DNA of 64,000 nt, taken from assembly GCF_016899955.1 (NCBI RefSeq), contig NZ_JACJJL010000006.1:1-64000 (forward strand), given 5' to 3'. Positions 7,623 through 15,568 of this stretch are shown here, piece after piece; positions within the stretch are counted from its first letter, which is position 1; each line of letters begins with the position of its first letter. Below the pieces are notes generated by a model. It worked only from the letters and a program-made list of their open reading frames with translations. It did not search any database and was not told the DNA's origin. The position numbers and the translations under genes are program-made. Origin of the DNA: Marseilla massiliensis (GTDB taxonomy: Bacteria; Bacteroidota; Bacteroidia; Bacteroidales; Bacteroidaceae).

Positions 7623-9119
7623 ATGGCAACAGTTAAAGACATAACGGCAATGTGCAAGGCGGGCGACGTGGCCAAGGCCTACCAACAGGCCAAGGCCGAC
7701 CTTGGCGAGGCGCCGCAAGACGTTTGGGCACAGCGTGAGATGGGGTGGGCATTGTATTACTTGCTCAAAACGGACTTGGATAACAACGACCGCGGCGGAT
7801 TCTTGGCACACGCCGAAGAGCTTGCGGGCCTGGATTTGCTGACCACATCGGGCGACGCTATGATGTTCAGCAACGTGTTGTGGAAAATGGCCGAGTTTGC
7901 CAAGACCGTGGCCCCGGGCTCATTGCATGAGATGGACAGCCTGTTTGGCCTTGTCGGCAAGTACACCTTTGCTCCGTCGAAAGGATATTCCTGCCTGCTG
8001 AAGTCGTGCTTGCGCCTTGGCCAATGGGAGCGCCTGGCCGATTTCATTGAGTGGTGGAACCTTGACAACCTGCAGCCCGACGACTTCGAGCAGTATAGAT
8101 TGGAAAACGGAAAGAAAGCCATGTCGTTGGCCGAACAGGCCTACATAGGATATGCCAAGGCGTTGCTGCGCAAGGGAGACGTTGGCCGCATAAGCGCCTT
8201 CCGGCCTAAGATAGAGAAGCTGACCGAAGACTTTCCCGACATGATGTACCCCGGCTACTTCTGCGGCAAGCTCATGCTTGCCACCGGGGCGGCAAGGGAT
8301 GACGCGCTGACTGTGGTGATGCCTTTTGCCAGAAAGAAGCAGTCGGAGTTTTGGATATGGCAGTTGTTGGCCGAGGTGTATTGCGACGACACGGAAAAAT
8401 GCATGGCCTGCCTGTTGCGTGCTGTTCACTGCAAGGCCCAGGAGTCGTTTCTTGGCAAGGTCAGGGTTCGGCTGGCGTCGGCATATCTGTCGCTCAACGA
8501 CTACGGGCGGGCAAAGTATCACATAGAGAAAACTGCAGGGTGTTACACCCGGCAGGGGTGGCGGCTGCCCTACGAAGTGCAAGACTGGCTTAGGGCGCCG
8601 TGGATGCAAACCGCCGTCGCCGACAGCAGCGACGGGCTGGACTACAAGCTTATGACAGACGCCATGCTGTCTTATGGTACAAACGAGAGTGTGGCTGTCG
8701 TTACTCATGTCGACATCGCAGCCCGCCGCGCAGCCATTGTATATGGCGAGAAGAAACGCATGGTGGTGACGTTGCGCGACTTGAAAGCCCGGGTTGCCGA
8801 AGGAACTCTGCTCACACTCAACTGGGTGGCCAGTCCCGACGGCAAGGCAAGCGTTGTCGGTTCGAGGCTGTTGGACGCGGCCGGGTTTGGTGGCAACGGA
8901 TACATCAAACTGGTCAGTGGCAACATACGCAAGCCAGCCGACAAGCCCTTTGCCTTTATCGAAGGGCAGGGGGTGAGGTGTTTCATCACCCCGGCGACCG
9001 TCCGGAAGCACTGTCTGGCTGGCAACGAGTCTGCAACGGCCATAGCCGTGTATGATTATAACAAAAAGCGCGACGAGTGGTCTTGGCGGTGTGCGTCGCT
9101 AAAATGCAAGAGCCAATAG
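7623..9119 (+). CDS. alpha-repeat protein with C-terminal S1/cold-shock-like domains
   Basis: This 498-residue cytoplasmic protein has two parts. Residues 1 to about 345 are helical and TPR-like (GDVAKAYQQAKADLGEAPQDVW, then LRLGQWERLADFIEWW and LASAYLSLNDYGRAKYHIE). Residues about 360-498 look like two OB-type beta-barrels: AVVTHVDIAARRAAIVYG, then a segment GYIKLVSGNIRKPADKPFAFI with the cold-shock-like pattern of glycine, Phe-Ala-Phe and a following CFITPATV. Such folds bind RNA or single-stranded DNA. It starts two bases after the helicase stop codon, so the two proteins probably act together on nucleic acid. From memory, TPR plus S1/CSD proteins of this kind occur in predicted bacterial conflict systems; I could not check this. 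Confidence 0.6.
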   Translation: MATVKDITAMCKAGDVAKAYQQAKADLGEAPQDVWAQREMGWALYYLLKTDLDNNDRGGFLAHAEELAGLDLLTTSGDAMMFSNVLWKMAEFAKTVAPGSLHEMDSLFGLVGKYTFAPSKGYSCLLKSCLRLGQWERLADFIEWWNLDNLQPDDFEQYRLENGKKAMSLAEQAYIGYAKALLRKGDVGRISAFRPKIEKLTEDFPDMMYPGYFCGKLMLATGAARDDALTVVMPFARKKQSEFWIWQLLAEVYCDDTEKCMACLLRAVHCKAQESFLGKVRVRLASAYLSLNDYGRAKYHIEKTAGCYTRQGWRLPYEVQDWLRAPWMQTAVADSSDGLDYKLMTDAMLSYGTNESVAVVTHVDIAARRAAIVYGEKKRMVVTLRDLKARVAEGTLLTLNWVASPDGKASVVGSRLLDAAGFGGNGYIKLVSGNIRKPADKPFAFIEGQGVRCFITPATVRKHCLAGNESATAIAVYDYNKKRDEWSWRCASLKCKSQ

Positions 9120-9405
9120 GCGTCGGTGCATTGTGCCAAGCCAGCTTCGGCCGGTTCCTGCAGTCTGTTGCCTGTGTTGGTGGTGGCGCGCAGCCTTGCC
9201 GGTGGCGTTCACGTGTTGTCGTGATGCCGTTGCATCGGCAGTCGGCCCGGCTGCCGTCAGCCGGACAGAAGTGTTTGGGAAGCGTGGCGTTGACAAGGCT
9301 ACATACTGCTTGCGGCGCTACCACCATGTCGGGGTGGTTCGGGCCCTGCTTGCTTCGGTGGCCCAAATAATGGGCCGATGCAATGATATTCTCGCGAAAA
9401 AAGAG
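9120..9405. other. gene-free stretch
   Basis: GC-rich intergenic DNA after the helicase unit. Open frames here have no recognisable domain, start signal or coding character, and I see no clear hairpin terminator. Confidence 0.4.
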
Positions 9406-9413
9406 TAATTTTG
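9406..9413 (+). promoter_or_regulatory. promoter -7 element upstream of the pseudouridine synthase
   Basis: TAATTTTG, a match to TAnnTTTG, about 155 bases before the gene at 9568. An ATG follows after one base and opens a 27-codon frame (9415-9498). Confidence 0.5.
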
Positions 9414-9567
9414 CATGGAAAACGAGCCATGCGGTGCAGGCTTGTCGCCCTACGGTGGCTTGTGTGTGCCCTCAGGCCCATGCCGCAGCTTGATGTAGGC
9501 GCCATTGCCGCGGGCTGTCGGCACGGCAGGCCGGATGCCGGCATAAACATTTCAAGACAAAGATAAA

Positions 9568-10251
9568 ATGCAAGTACTTTACGAAGACAATCATATCATC
9601 ATAGTAAACAAGGCTCCGGGCGAGATAGTCCAGGGCGACAAGACAGGCGACCGCACGCTGGCCGACGACGTCAAGGCCTACATCAAGGAAAAATACGCCA
9701 AGCCGGGGCAGGTGTTCCTTGGCGTGGCCCACAGGCTCGACAGGCCCGTGGGGGGCGTGGTGGTGTTTGCACGCACGTCGAAGGCCCTGTCGCGGCTCAA
9801 CGGCATGTTCCGCGACGGCGACGTCCACAAGACGTATTGGGCCATAGTGAGGCAGGCGCCGCGCCAGGCCGAGGCCACGCTCACCCACTGGCTTGTGCGC
9901 AATGAGCGCCAGAACAAGAGCTACGCCCACGACCGCGAGGTGGCAGGGGCCAAGCAAGCCGTGCTGCGCTACAAGACCATAGGGCGGGGCGACAACTACT
10001 CGTTGCTCGAAGTGACTCTCCTTACAGGCCGCCACCACCAGATACGCTGCCAGCTCGCGGCCATGGGCTGCCCCATAAAGGGCGACCTTAAGTATGGGGC
10101 TCCGCGCAGCAACCCCGACGGCAGCATCTCGCTCCTGGCCCGCCGGGTGGAGTTTGTGCATCCGGTGAGCCGTGAGCGCATAGTGGTCGAGGCCCCGTTG
10201 CCTGCCGACAGGCTTTGGCGCGAGCTTGTCGCGGGGGCCGTCGAGGGGTAG
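9568..10251 (+). CDS. RluA-family RNA pseudouridine synthase
   Basis: A 227-residue protein of the RluA family, which isomerises uridine in rRNA or tRNA. The start LYEDNHIIIVNKAPG is the usual N-terminus of the catalytic domain. The catalytic motif is HRLDRPVGG with Asp58 (family form HRLDRxTSG). Further family motifs are KTYWAIV, LLEVTLLTGRHHQIR and GCPIKGDLKYG. It lacks an N-terminal S4 RNA-binding domain, so it resembles the short RluA/TruC-like subgroup; the RNA target is not predictable. It stands alone, with a promoter about 155 bases upstream. Confidence 0.88.
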   Translation: MQVLYEDNHIIIVNKAPGEIVQGDKTGDRTLADDVKAYIKEKYAKPGQVFLGVAHRLDRPVGGVVVFARTSKALSRLNGMFRDGDVHKTYWAIVRQAPRQAEATLTHWLVRNERQNKSYAHDREVAGAKQAVLRYKTIGRGDNYSLLEVTLLTGRHHQIRCQLAAMGCPIKGDLKYGAPRSNPDGSISLLARRVEFVHPVSRERIVVEAPLPADRLWRELVAGAVEG

Positions 10252-10513
10252 CTCTTGCTCGGGGCATAACCTCAGTCGGTAATGAAAACAAACATCCGGC
10301 GGTCGGCCTTCAGTGGTTAAAGCTGTGCTGTCCATGCCTTTTCGTATCGTCGTTTTTGCGTTACGCAGCGTTTTTCTGCCCAAGGCTTACGGTGTGTAAG
10401 CCATGGAGCTTGCTGTCGTAGCCTTTAATGTTGGCGTGAGTTTGATATGATTCAATATGAATAAGTAGGTGTTCAAAATTAATTGCCATCAAATTGTGCG
10501 CTATTTCGGAGAT

Positions 10514-10575
10514 GCATGCCAAAGTCCTAAGAGAGAGCGTAGCGGGCTACGCTCTCTCTTAGGACTTTGGCATGC
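10514..10575. repeat. perfect 30-bp inverted repeat with 2-base centre
   Basis: The left arm starts GCATGCCAAAGTCC and ends GCGTAGC; the right arm is its exact reverse complement. The transcript of either strand would form a near-perfect hairpin. There is no T tract next to it, so it is not an ordinary terminator. Confidence 0.9.
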
Positions 10576-10602
10576 GGCCCGAAAGGGCTCACAAGATGGT
10601 GG

Positions 10603-10610
10603 CAAAGATA
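10603..10610 (-). promoter_or_regulatory. possible promoter firing into the 30-bp hairpin
   Basis: The minus strand reads TATCTTTG inside the MITE-like element and points toward the central palindrome, so a transcript would begin about 20 bases before the hairpin. Confidence 0.35.
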
Positions 10611-10809
10611 TAGCGGACAACTGCAAGGTCTATTGTATCGGTTAATTTTGAACAGCTACTTATGCTTTGCAACATTACAATGCCTTTTTGGGCTGTAATG
10701 ACAGCGGCGGCCGCTTTGTCAGGCTTGCAAAGCATTCCATTGCAAGGGACGGACTGCTTCTCCAAGCTCTTTTTTTGATGTGAAAGTGTTTGCTTTCGAT
10801 ATTTTTCCT

Positions 10810-10817
10810 TACCTTTG
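10810..10817 (+). promoter_or_regulatory. promoter -7 element for tamB-tamL
   Basis: TACCTTTG, about 115 bases before the tamB start, with a TTTG at 10789-10792 that is closer than the usual spacing. Confidence 0.5.
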
Positions 10818-10930
10818 TAAATACAAACGGCGGCACCATACAATCGGAATCAGGCATCTTGTCATTTCGTCCGGTTTGCTGTGACCGGCGCTTTGAAAGC
10901 ACGTAACACCTTATAAGTGTGAATAAGCAA

Positions 10931-13900
10931 ATGAAAAGGTTATTGTACTGGATATTGGGCATCCTGCTGTTTCCCGTGGTGCTTTTCATTGTTCTGGCGG
11001 TTTTGCTTTACATACCGCCGGTTCAGAACTGGGCCGTACAGACCGTAGTGTCGTCGGCATCGGAAGCCACGGGCATGGACATCAGCGTGCGCCGCGTGTC
11101 GCTGGTGTTTCCGCTCGACATTGGTGTCGATGGATTCAGGATGACCCAGCGCAACGACTCGTTGCCGCAGGTGCGCGACACAATTGCCGACGTGGGCCGC
11201 CTGGTGGTCGACGTAGGCCTTGGCCAGTTGCTTCGCAGCAGGCTGACGGTCGACGCCCTCGAGCTCACCGACGCCCATGTCAACACGGCCGGTTTCATAG
11301 CTACCACCCGCGTGCGCGGCCGCATAGGGCGGCTTAGCCTTCACAGCCGCGGCATCGACCTCCGATCGGGAACGGCCGAGGTCAACGATGCCAGGCTCGC
11401 CGATGCCGATGTGGTGGTGGAGCTGTGTGACACGGTGGTTCCCCCCGACACCGCGTCGGCCCCCACGCCATGGCGCATTAACGTAGACCGGCTGGCCATA
11501 GAGCGCACCGCCGTGGCAATACACACGCCGGGCGACACCATCAGCGTAAGGGCGCGCACCGAAAGGCTCACCGCCGCCGCCGCCGTAATAGACCTTGAGC
11601 GTGGCCGCTATACCGTGGGCACGATAGAGTGGGCAGGCGGCACGGTGGCGTTCGACAACAACTTCGCCCCGCGTGCCGACGGCCTTGACCCCAACCACAT
11701 AGCCCTGAGCGGCATAGCCATAGGCATTGACTCTGTGTTCTACGAGTCGCCGCAGACACGGCTCAACCTGCGTTATTGCCGCATGGACGAGAAGAGCGGC
11801 ATAAGGCTTTCCGACCTGAAGGGCCGAGTGCTCATGGACTCCGTGCGCCTGAGCCTGCCTTCGCTATCGTTGCGCACGACCGACTCCGACCTCAGGGCCG
11901 AGGCGTCGGTGGACTTCAGCGCCATGGACGAGCGCAACCCGGGCAAGATAGACCTGCGCTTGCTGGCCTCGGTGGGCAAGCAAGACATCATGCGCTTTGC
12001 CGGAGGGCTGCCGGGGCAGTTTGTCAGGGCATACCCCGACAGGCCGCTTACGGTGCGTGCCACAGTGAGCGGCACCGTGGGCGACCTTGACATTGCCGGC
12101 ATAGATGTCAGTCTGCCCACTGCCTTCAGGCTGTCGGCGTCGGGCAAGGCTCACAATGTGACCTCCGCCAACCGCCTGCGTGCCGACGTCAGGCTCACCG
12201 GGCGTACGGAAAACCTGGCCTTCGTCACAGCTTTGGCCGGGCCCCAACCGGCCTTCCGCATACCCCGTGGCATAGCTATTGATGGGCATGCCACCGTAGA
12301 CGGCAACGCTTATTCGGCAAGGTTGTCGGCGCGCGAGGGCGCCGGGCGGCTGACGGTCGACGGCCGTTTCAATGCTGCCACCACCGCCTATGAGGCCCGT
12401 CTGGCCGTGAACGGTCTCAATGTGAGCCATTTCCTGCCGCAAGACTCTGCTTTCACCGTATCGTGCAGGGCCGAGGCTGCCGGCCGGGGGCTCGACTTCC
12501 TGTCGCCGTCGAGCCGGTTGCGCGCCAAGCTGGTTGTAGATACGCTGGCATACGGATCGCTCGGGGTGGGGCGGCTTGAGGCTGGCGCCACGCTCAGCGG
12601 CGGCAAGGGGCACGTCAGCGTGGCCGGCACCAATGCCCTGTTCGACGGCAGCGTCGATGTTTACGCGCTGCTCAACCGCCGCAAGGTGCAGACCACGCTC
12701 GTGGCCGACCTGCGCAATGCCGACCTATACCGCATGCACTTGACAGGGCAACCCCTTTCCACCGGCATCTGCGCACACCTCGATTTCGCGTCGAACCTGC
12801 GCCAGACGCACATGCTCAAGGGCTCTGTGGCCGACATAAGGATAGAGAGCGGCAAGATGAAGTTCCACCCCACAGACATCAATGTCGACCTGTCTACAAG
12901 CCCCGACACCACGTGGGCCATGGTAAGCAGCGGCAGCCTCGACCTGAGGCTGGCGGCGCGAGGCGGCTATGAGGCCATCATGAAGCACGTGGGGCGCATC
13001 ATGGCCGAGGCCGAGCGGCAGCGCAAGGACAAGGTGATAGACCAAGACAGGCTCACGCAACTGCTGCCTTACCTGCAGCTGAGGCTGGCCAGCCGCGACG
13101 GCAACCCGTTTGCCAACTTCCTCAAGACCAAGGGCGTGGTGTTCGACGACCTCTTCCTAAGCCTCAACTCGTCGCCCGAGCGGGGCCTCAACGGCAACAT
13201 GCACCTCTATTCGCTCGTGTCCGACAGCACCATGATAGACACCGTGAGGTTCTACGTGGCGCAAGACTCGGCCTCGCGGCTGCGCTTCGTGGGGCGCGTA
13301 CAAAACCGCAAGGACAACCCGCAGCTGGCTTTCACCACTCTTCTCAACGGCTATTACTTCGAGACCGAGGCAGGGCTCGACGTCAAGTTTTACGACGCTG
13401 CCGACAGCCTGGGGGCGTATCTCGGGGCGAGGGCCGAGATGTGTGACAGCGGAATCAATGTGCGCCTCACGCCCGACAAGCCAGTGCTGGGATACAAGGA
13501 GTTCACCCTGAACACCGACAATTACATATTCCTGGGCCGCGACAGGAGGGTGCATGCGCGCGTCGACCTCATTGCCGACGACTATACGGGCGTGAAGATT
13601 TACACGGAAGACAGCAATCCCGATGTGCTTCAAGACTTGACGGTCAGTCTCAACAAGTTCGACTTAGGCAAGATTACGGCGGTCTTGCCGTTCGCACCGA
13701 GCATAGGGGGGCTGCTCTTCGGCGATTTCCACATCATACAAGACAAGGAAGAGAAGCTGACGGTAATGTCCGACCTGACCGTAAACGACTTTTCGTATGA
13801 GCATAGCTACATAGGCAACGTGGGAAGTGAGTTTGCCTATCTCATGCGCGACTCCGGGTCGCACTTCGTTGGCGCACGCCTGAGCCACAACGACGCCGAG

Positions 13901-15568
13901 GTGGGCCTGCTGCGGGGCAAGTACACCGATGCAGACGGGGGCCGCATCGAGGCCACATTCAACATGAAGCGCCTGCCGCTGGCGCTGGCCAACGGCTTCA
14001 TACCCGACCAGATAATAGCCCTGTCGGGATATGCCGACGGCGAGCTGACGGTAAACGGGGGGCTTGACAAGCCGCAGATAGACGGCGAGATATACCTCGA
14101 CTCGTCGTACATCACGAGCGTTCCCTACGGCCTTAAGCTGCGCATGGACAACGATCCGGTGCGCATCGTGGGCAGCAACCTGCTTTTCGAGAACTTCACG
14201 CTGTACTCACACAACGACAACCCGCTCAACATCTACGGCAACGTCGACTTCTCCGACCCCTCACGGATGACGCTCGACATGCAGATGAGGGCTCGCAACT
14301 ACCAGCTTATCAACGCCAGGAAGCGCCCGAGCTCGGTGGCTTACGGCAAGGCCTTTGTCAATTTCAACGGCCGCATGAACGGGGCTCTCGACAGGTTGAG
14401 CATGAGGGGGCAGCTCGACGTGCTCGGGACGACCGACCTGACGTATGTGCTGAAAGACTCGCCCCTAAGCTCCGACGACCGCTTGAGCGAGCTTGTGACG
14501 TTTACCGACTTCCGCGACACGACCAAGGTTGTGAAGAGCAACGCCCCGCAAATGGGCGGGCTCGACATGGAGCTGATGCTCAACATAGAGCAGGGAGCGC
14601 GCATCATGTGTGCGCTCAACGCCGACCAGTCTAACTACGTCAACCTCGAGGGAGGCGGCGAGCTGCGCCTCGTTTACAACGACATAGACAACTTCCAGCT
14701 CTACGGGCGCTACACGCTCAACGAGGGAGAGATGAAGTACGCCCTGCCGATAATCCCGTTAAAGACCTTCCACATACAGCAGGGCAGCTACATCGAGTTC
14801 AACGGCAATGTGATGAACCCGCGACTGAACATTGCCGCCACCGAGCAGGTGAAGGCAAACGTGCCGTCGGAGTCGGGCAGCAGCCGCACTGTGCTGTTCG
14901 ACTGCGGCGTGAAGGTGACCAAGACGCTGCAGGACATGGGCCTGGAGTTTACCCTCGACGCCCCCGAAGACATGACATTGAAAAACGAACTGGCGGCCAT
15001 GAGCGTGGAGCAGAGGGGGAAGATTGCCGTCACGATGCTCACCACGGGCATGTACCTGGCCGATGGCAACACAGGGGGCTTCTCGATGAACAATGCGCTC
15101 AACTCGTTTTTGCAGAGCGAGATAAACAGCATCACCAACAGCGCCATGCAGTCTATTGACATGAGCGTGGGCATGGACCAGAGCTCCGACGCCTCGGGCA
15201 ACACCCGCACCGACTACTCTTTCAAGTTTGCAAAGCGCTTCTGGAACAACCGTTTCAGCTTCATCATTGGCGGCAAGGTGTCGTCGGGCTCCGACAATGC
15301 GGCGTCAGGCACCCAGAACGAGGCGTTCATCGACAACGTGTCGCTTGAGTACAGGCTCGACCAGACGGCCCAGCGCTATGTAAGGCTGTTCTATAACAAG
15401 AACGCCAACGACCTGCTTGAAGGCGAGATCACGGAGTATGGCGCCGGTTTCGTATGGAGAAAGAAGATGGCAAGCCTAAGCGAGCTGTTCGACTTGCGCA
15501 GCAAGAAGCGCAAGCAACGCGAGAGGGCGGAACAAGATTCGATTAAAAGCAATGAGAAAGACTATTGA
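10931..15568 (+). CDS. tamB: TamB family translocation/assembly protein
   Basis: This 1545-residue protein has one N-terminal membrane anchor (about residues 4-26, LYWILGILLFPVVLFIVLAVLLY) and a long periplasmic body of beta-strand repeats, with the DUF490/TamB domain over roughly the last 400 residues. The signature near its end (LNEGEMKYALPIIPLKTFHI, then YIEFNGNVMNPRLNI) is typical. TamB bridges inner and outer membrane and works with an Omp85 partner in outer-membrane protein insertion or lipid transport. That partner is the next gene, which overlaps this one by 17 bases. The in-frame GTG at 10919 is a possible start; ATG 10931 gives a more usual signal-anchor N-terminus. Confidence 0.88.
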   Translation: MKRLLYWILGILLFPVVLFIVLAVLLYIPPVQNWAVQTVVSSASEATGMDISVRRVSLVFPLDIGVDGFRMTQRNDSLPQVRDTIADVGRLVVDVGLGQLLRSRLTVDALELTDAHVNTAGFIATTRVRGRIGRLSLHSRGIDLRSGTAEVNDARLADADVVVELCDTVVPPDTASAPTPWRINVDRLAIERTAVAIHTPGDTISVRARTERLTAAAAVIDLERGRYTVGTIEWAGGTVAFDNNFAPRADGLDPNHIALSGIAIGIDSVFYESPQTRLNLRYCRMDEKSGIRLSDLKGRVLMDSVRLSLPSLSLRTTDSDLRAEASVDFSAMDERNPGKIDLRLLASVGKQDIMRFAGGLPGQFVRAYPDRPLTVRATVSGTVGDLDIAGIDVSLPTAFRLSASGKAHNVTSANRLRADVRLTGRTENLAFVTALAGPQPAFRIPRGIAIDGHATVDGNAYSARLSAREGAGRLTVDGRFNAATTAYEARLAVNGLNVSHFLPQDSAFTVSCRAEAAGRGLDFLSPSSRLRAKLVVDTLAYGSLGVGRLEAGATLSGGKGHVSVAGTNALFDGSVDVYALLNRRKVQTTLVADLRNADLYRMHLTGQPLSTGICAHLDFASNLRQTHMLKGSVADIRIESGKMKFHPTDINVDLSTSPDTTWAMVSSGSLDLRLAARGGYEAIMKHVGRIMAEAERQRKDKVIDQDRLTQLLPYLQLRLASRDGNPFANFLKTKGVVFDDLFLSLNSSPERGLNGNMHLYSLVSDSTMIDTVRFYVAQDSASRLRFVGRVQNRKDNPQLAFTTLLNGYYFETEAGLDVKFYDAADSLGAYLGARAEMCDSGINVRLTPDKPVLGYKEFTLNTDNYIFLGRDRRVHARVDLIADDYTGVKIYTEDSNPDVLQDLTVSLNKFDLGKITAVLPFAPSIGGLLFGDFHIIQDKEEKLTVMSDLTVNDFSYEHSYIGNVGSEFAYLMRDSGSHFVGARLSHNDAEVGLLRGKYTDADGGRIEATFNMKRLPLALANGFIPDQIIALSGYADGELTVNGGLDKPQIDGEIYLDSSYITSVPYGLKLRMDNDPVRIVGSNLLFENFTLYSHNDNPLNIYGNVDFSDPSRMTLDMQMRARNYQLINARKRPSSVAYGKAFVNFNGRMNGALDRLSMRGQLDVLGTTDLTYVLKDSPLSSDDRLSELVTFTDFRDTTKVVKSNAPQMGGLDMELMLNIEQGARIMCALNADQSNYVNLEGGGELRLVYNDIDNFQLYGRYTLNEGEMKYALPIIPLKTFHIQQGSYIEFNGNVMNPRLNIAATEQVKANVPSESGSSRTVLFDCGVKVTKTLQDMGLEFTLDAPEDMTLKNELAAMSVEQRGKIAVTMLTTGMYLADGNTGGFSMNNALNSFLQSEINSITNSAMQSIDMSVGMDQSSDASGNTRTDYSFKFAKRFWNNRFSFIIGGKVSSGSDNAASGTQNEAFIDNVSLEYRLDQTAQRYVRLFYNKNANDLLEGEITEYGAGFVWRKKMASLSELFDLRSKKRKQRERAEQDSIKSNEKDY

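Larger units (their letters stand above)
10461..10663. mobile_element. MITE-like imperfect palindromic element (203 bp)
   Basis: The ends are 22-bp inverted repeats with one mismatch (10461-10482, starting ATAAGTAGGTG, against 10642-10663). Between them, TTGTGCGCTATTTC on the left matches TTGTCCGCTATATC on the reverse of the right arm. At the centre is a perfect 30-bp inverted repeat (10514-10543 and 10546-10575) separated by two bases. There is no coding frame and no target-site duplication that I can see. The structure fits a non-autonomous miniature inverted-repeat element. Confidence 0.6.
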
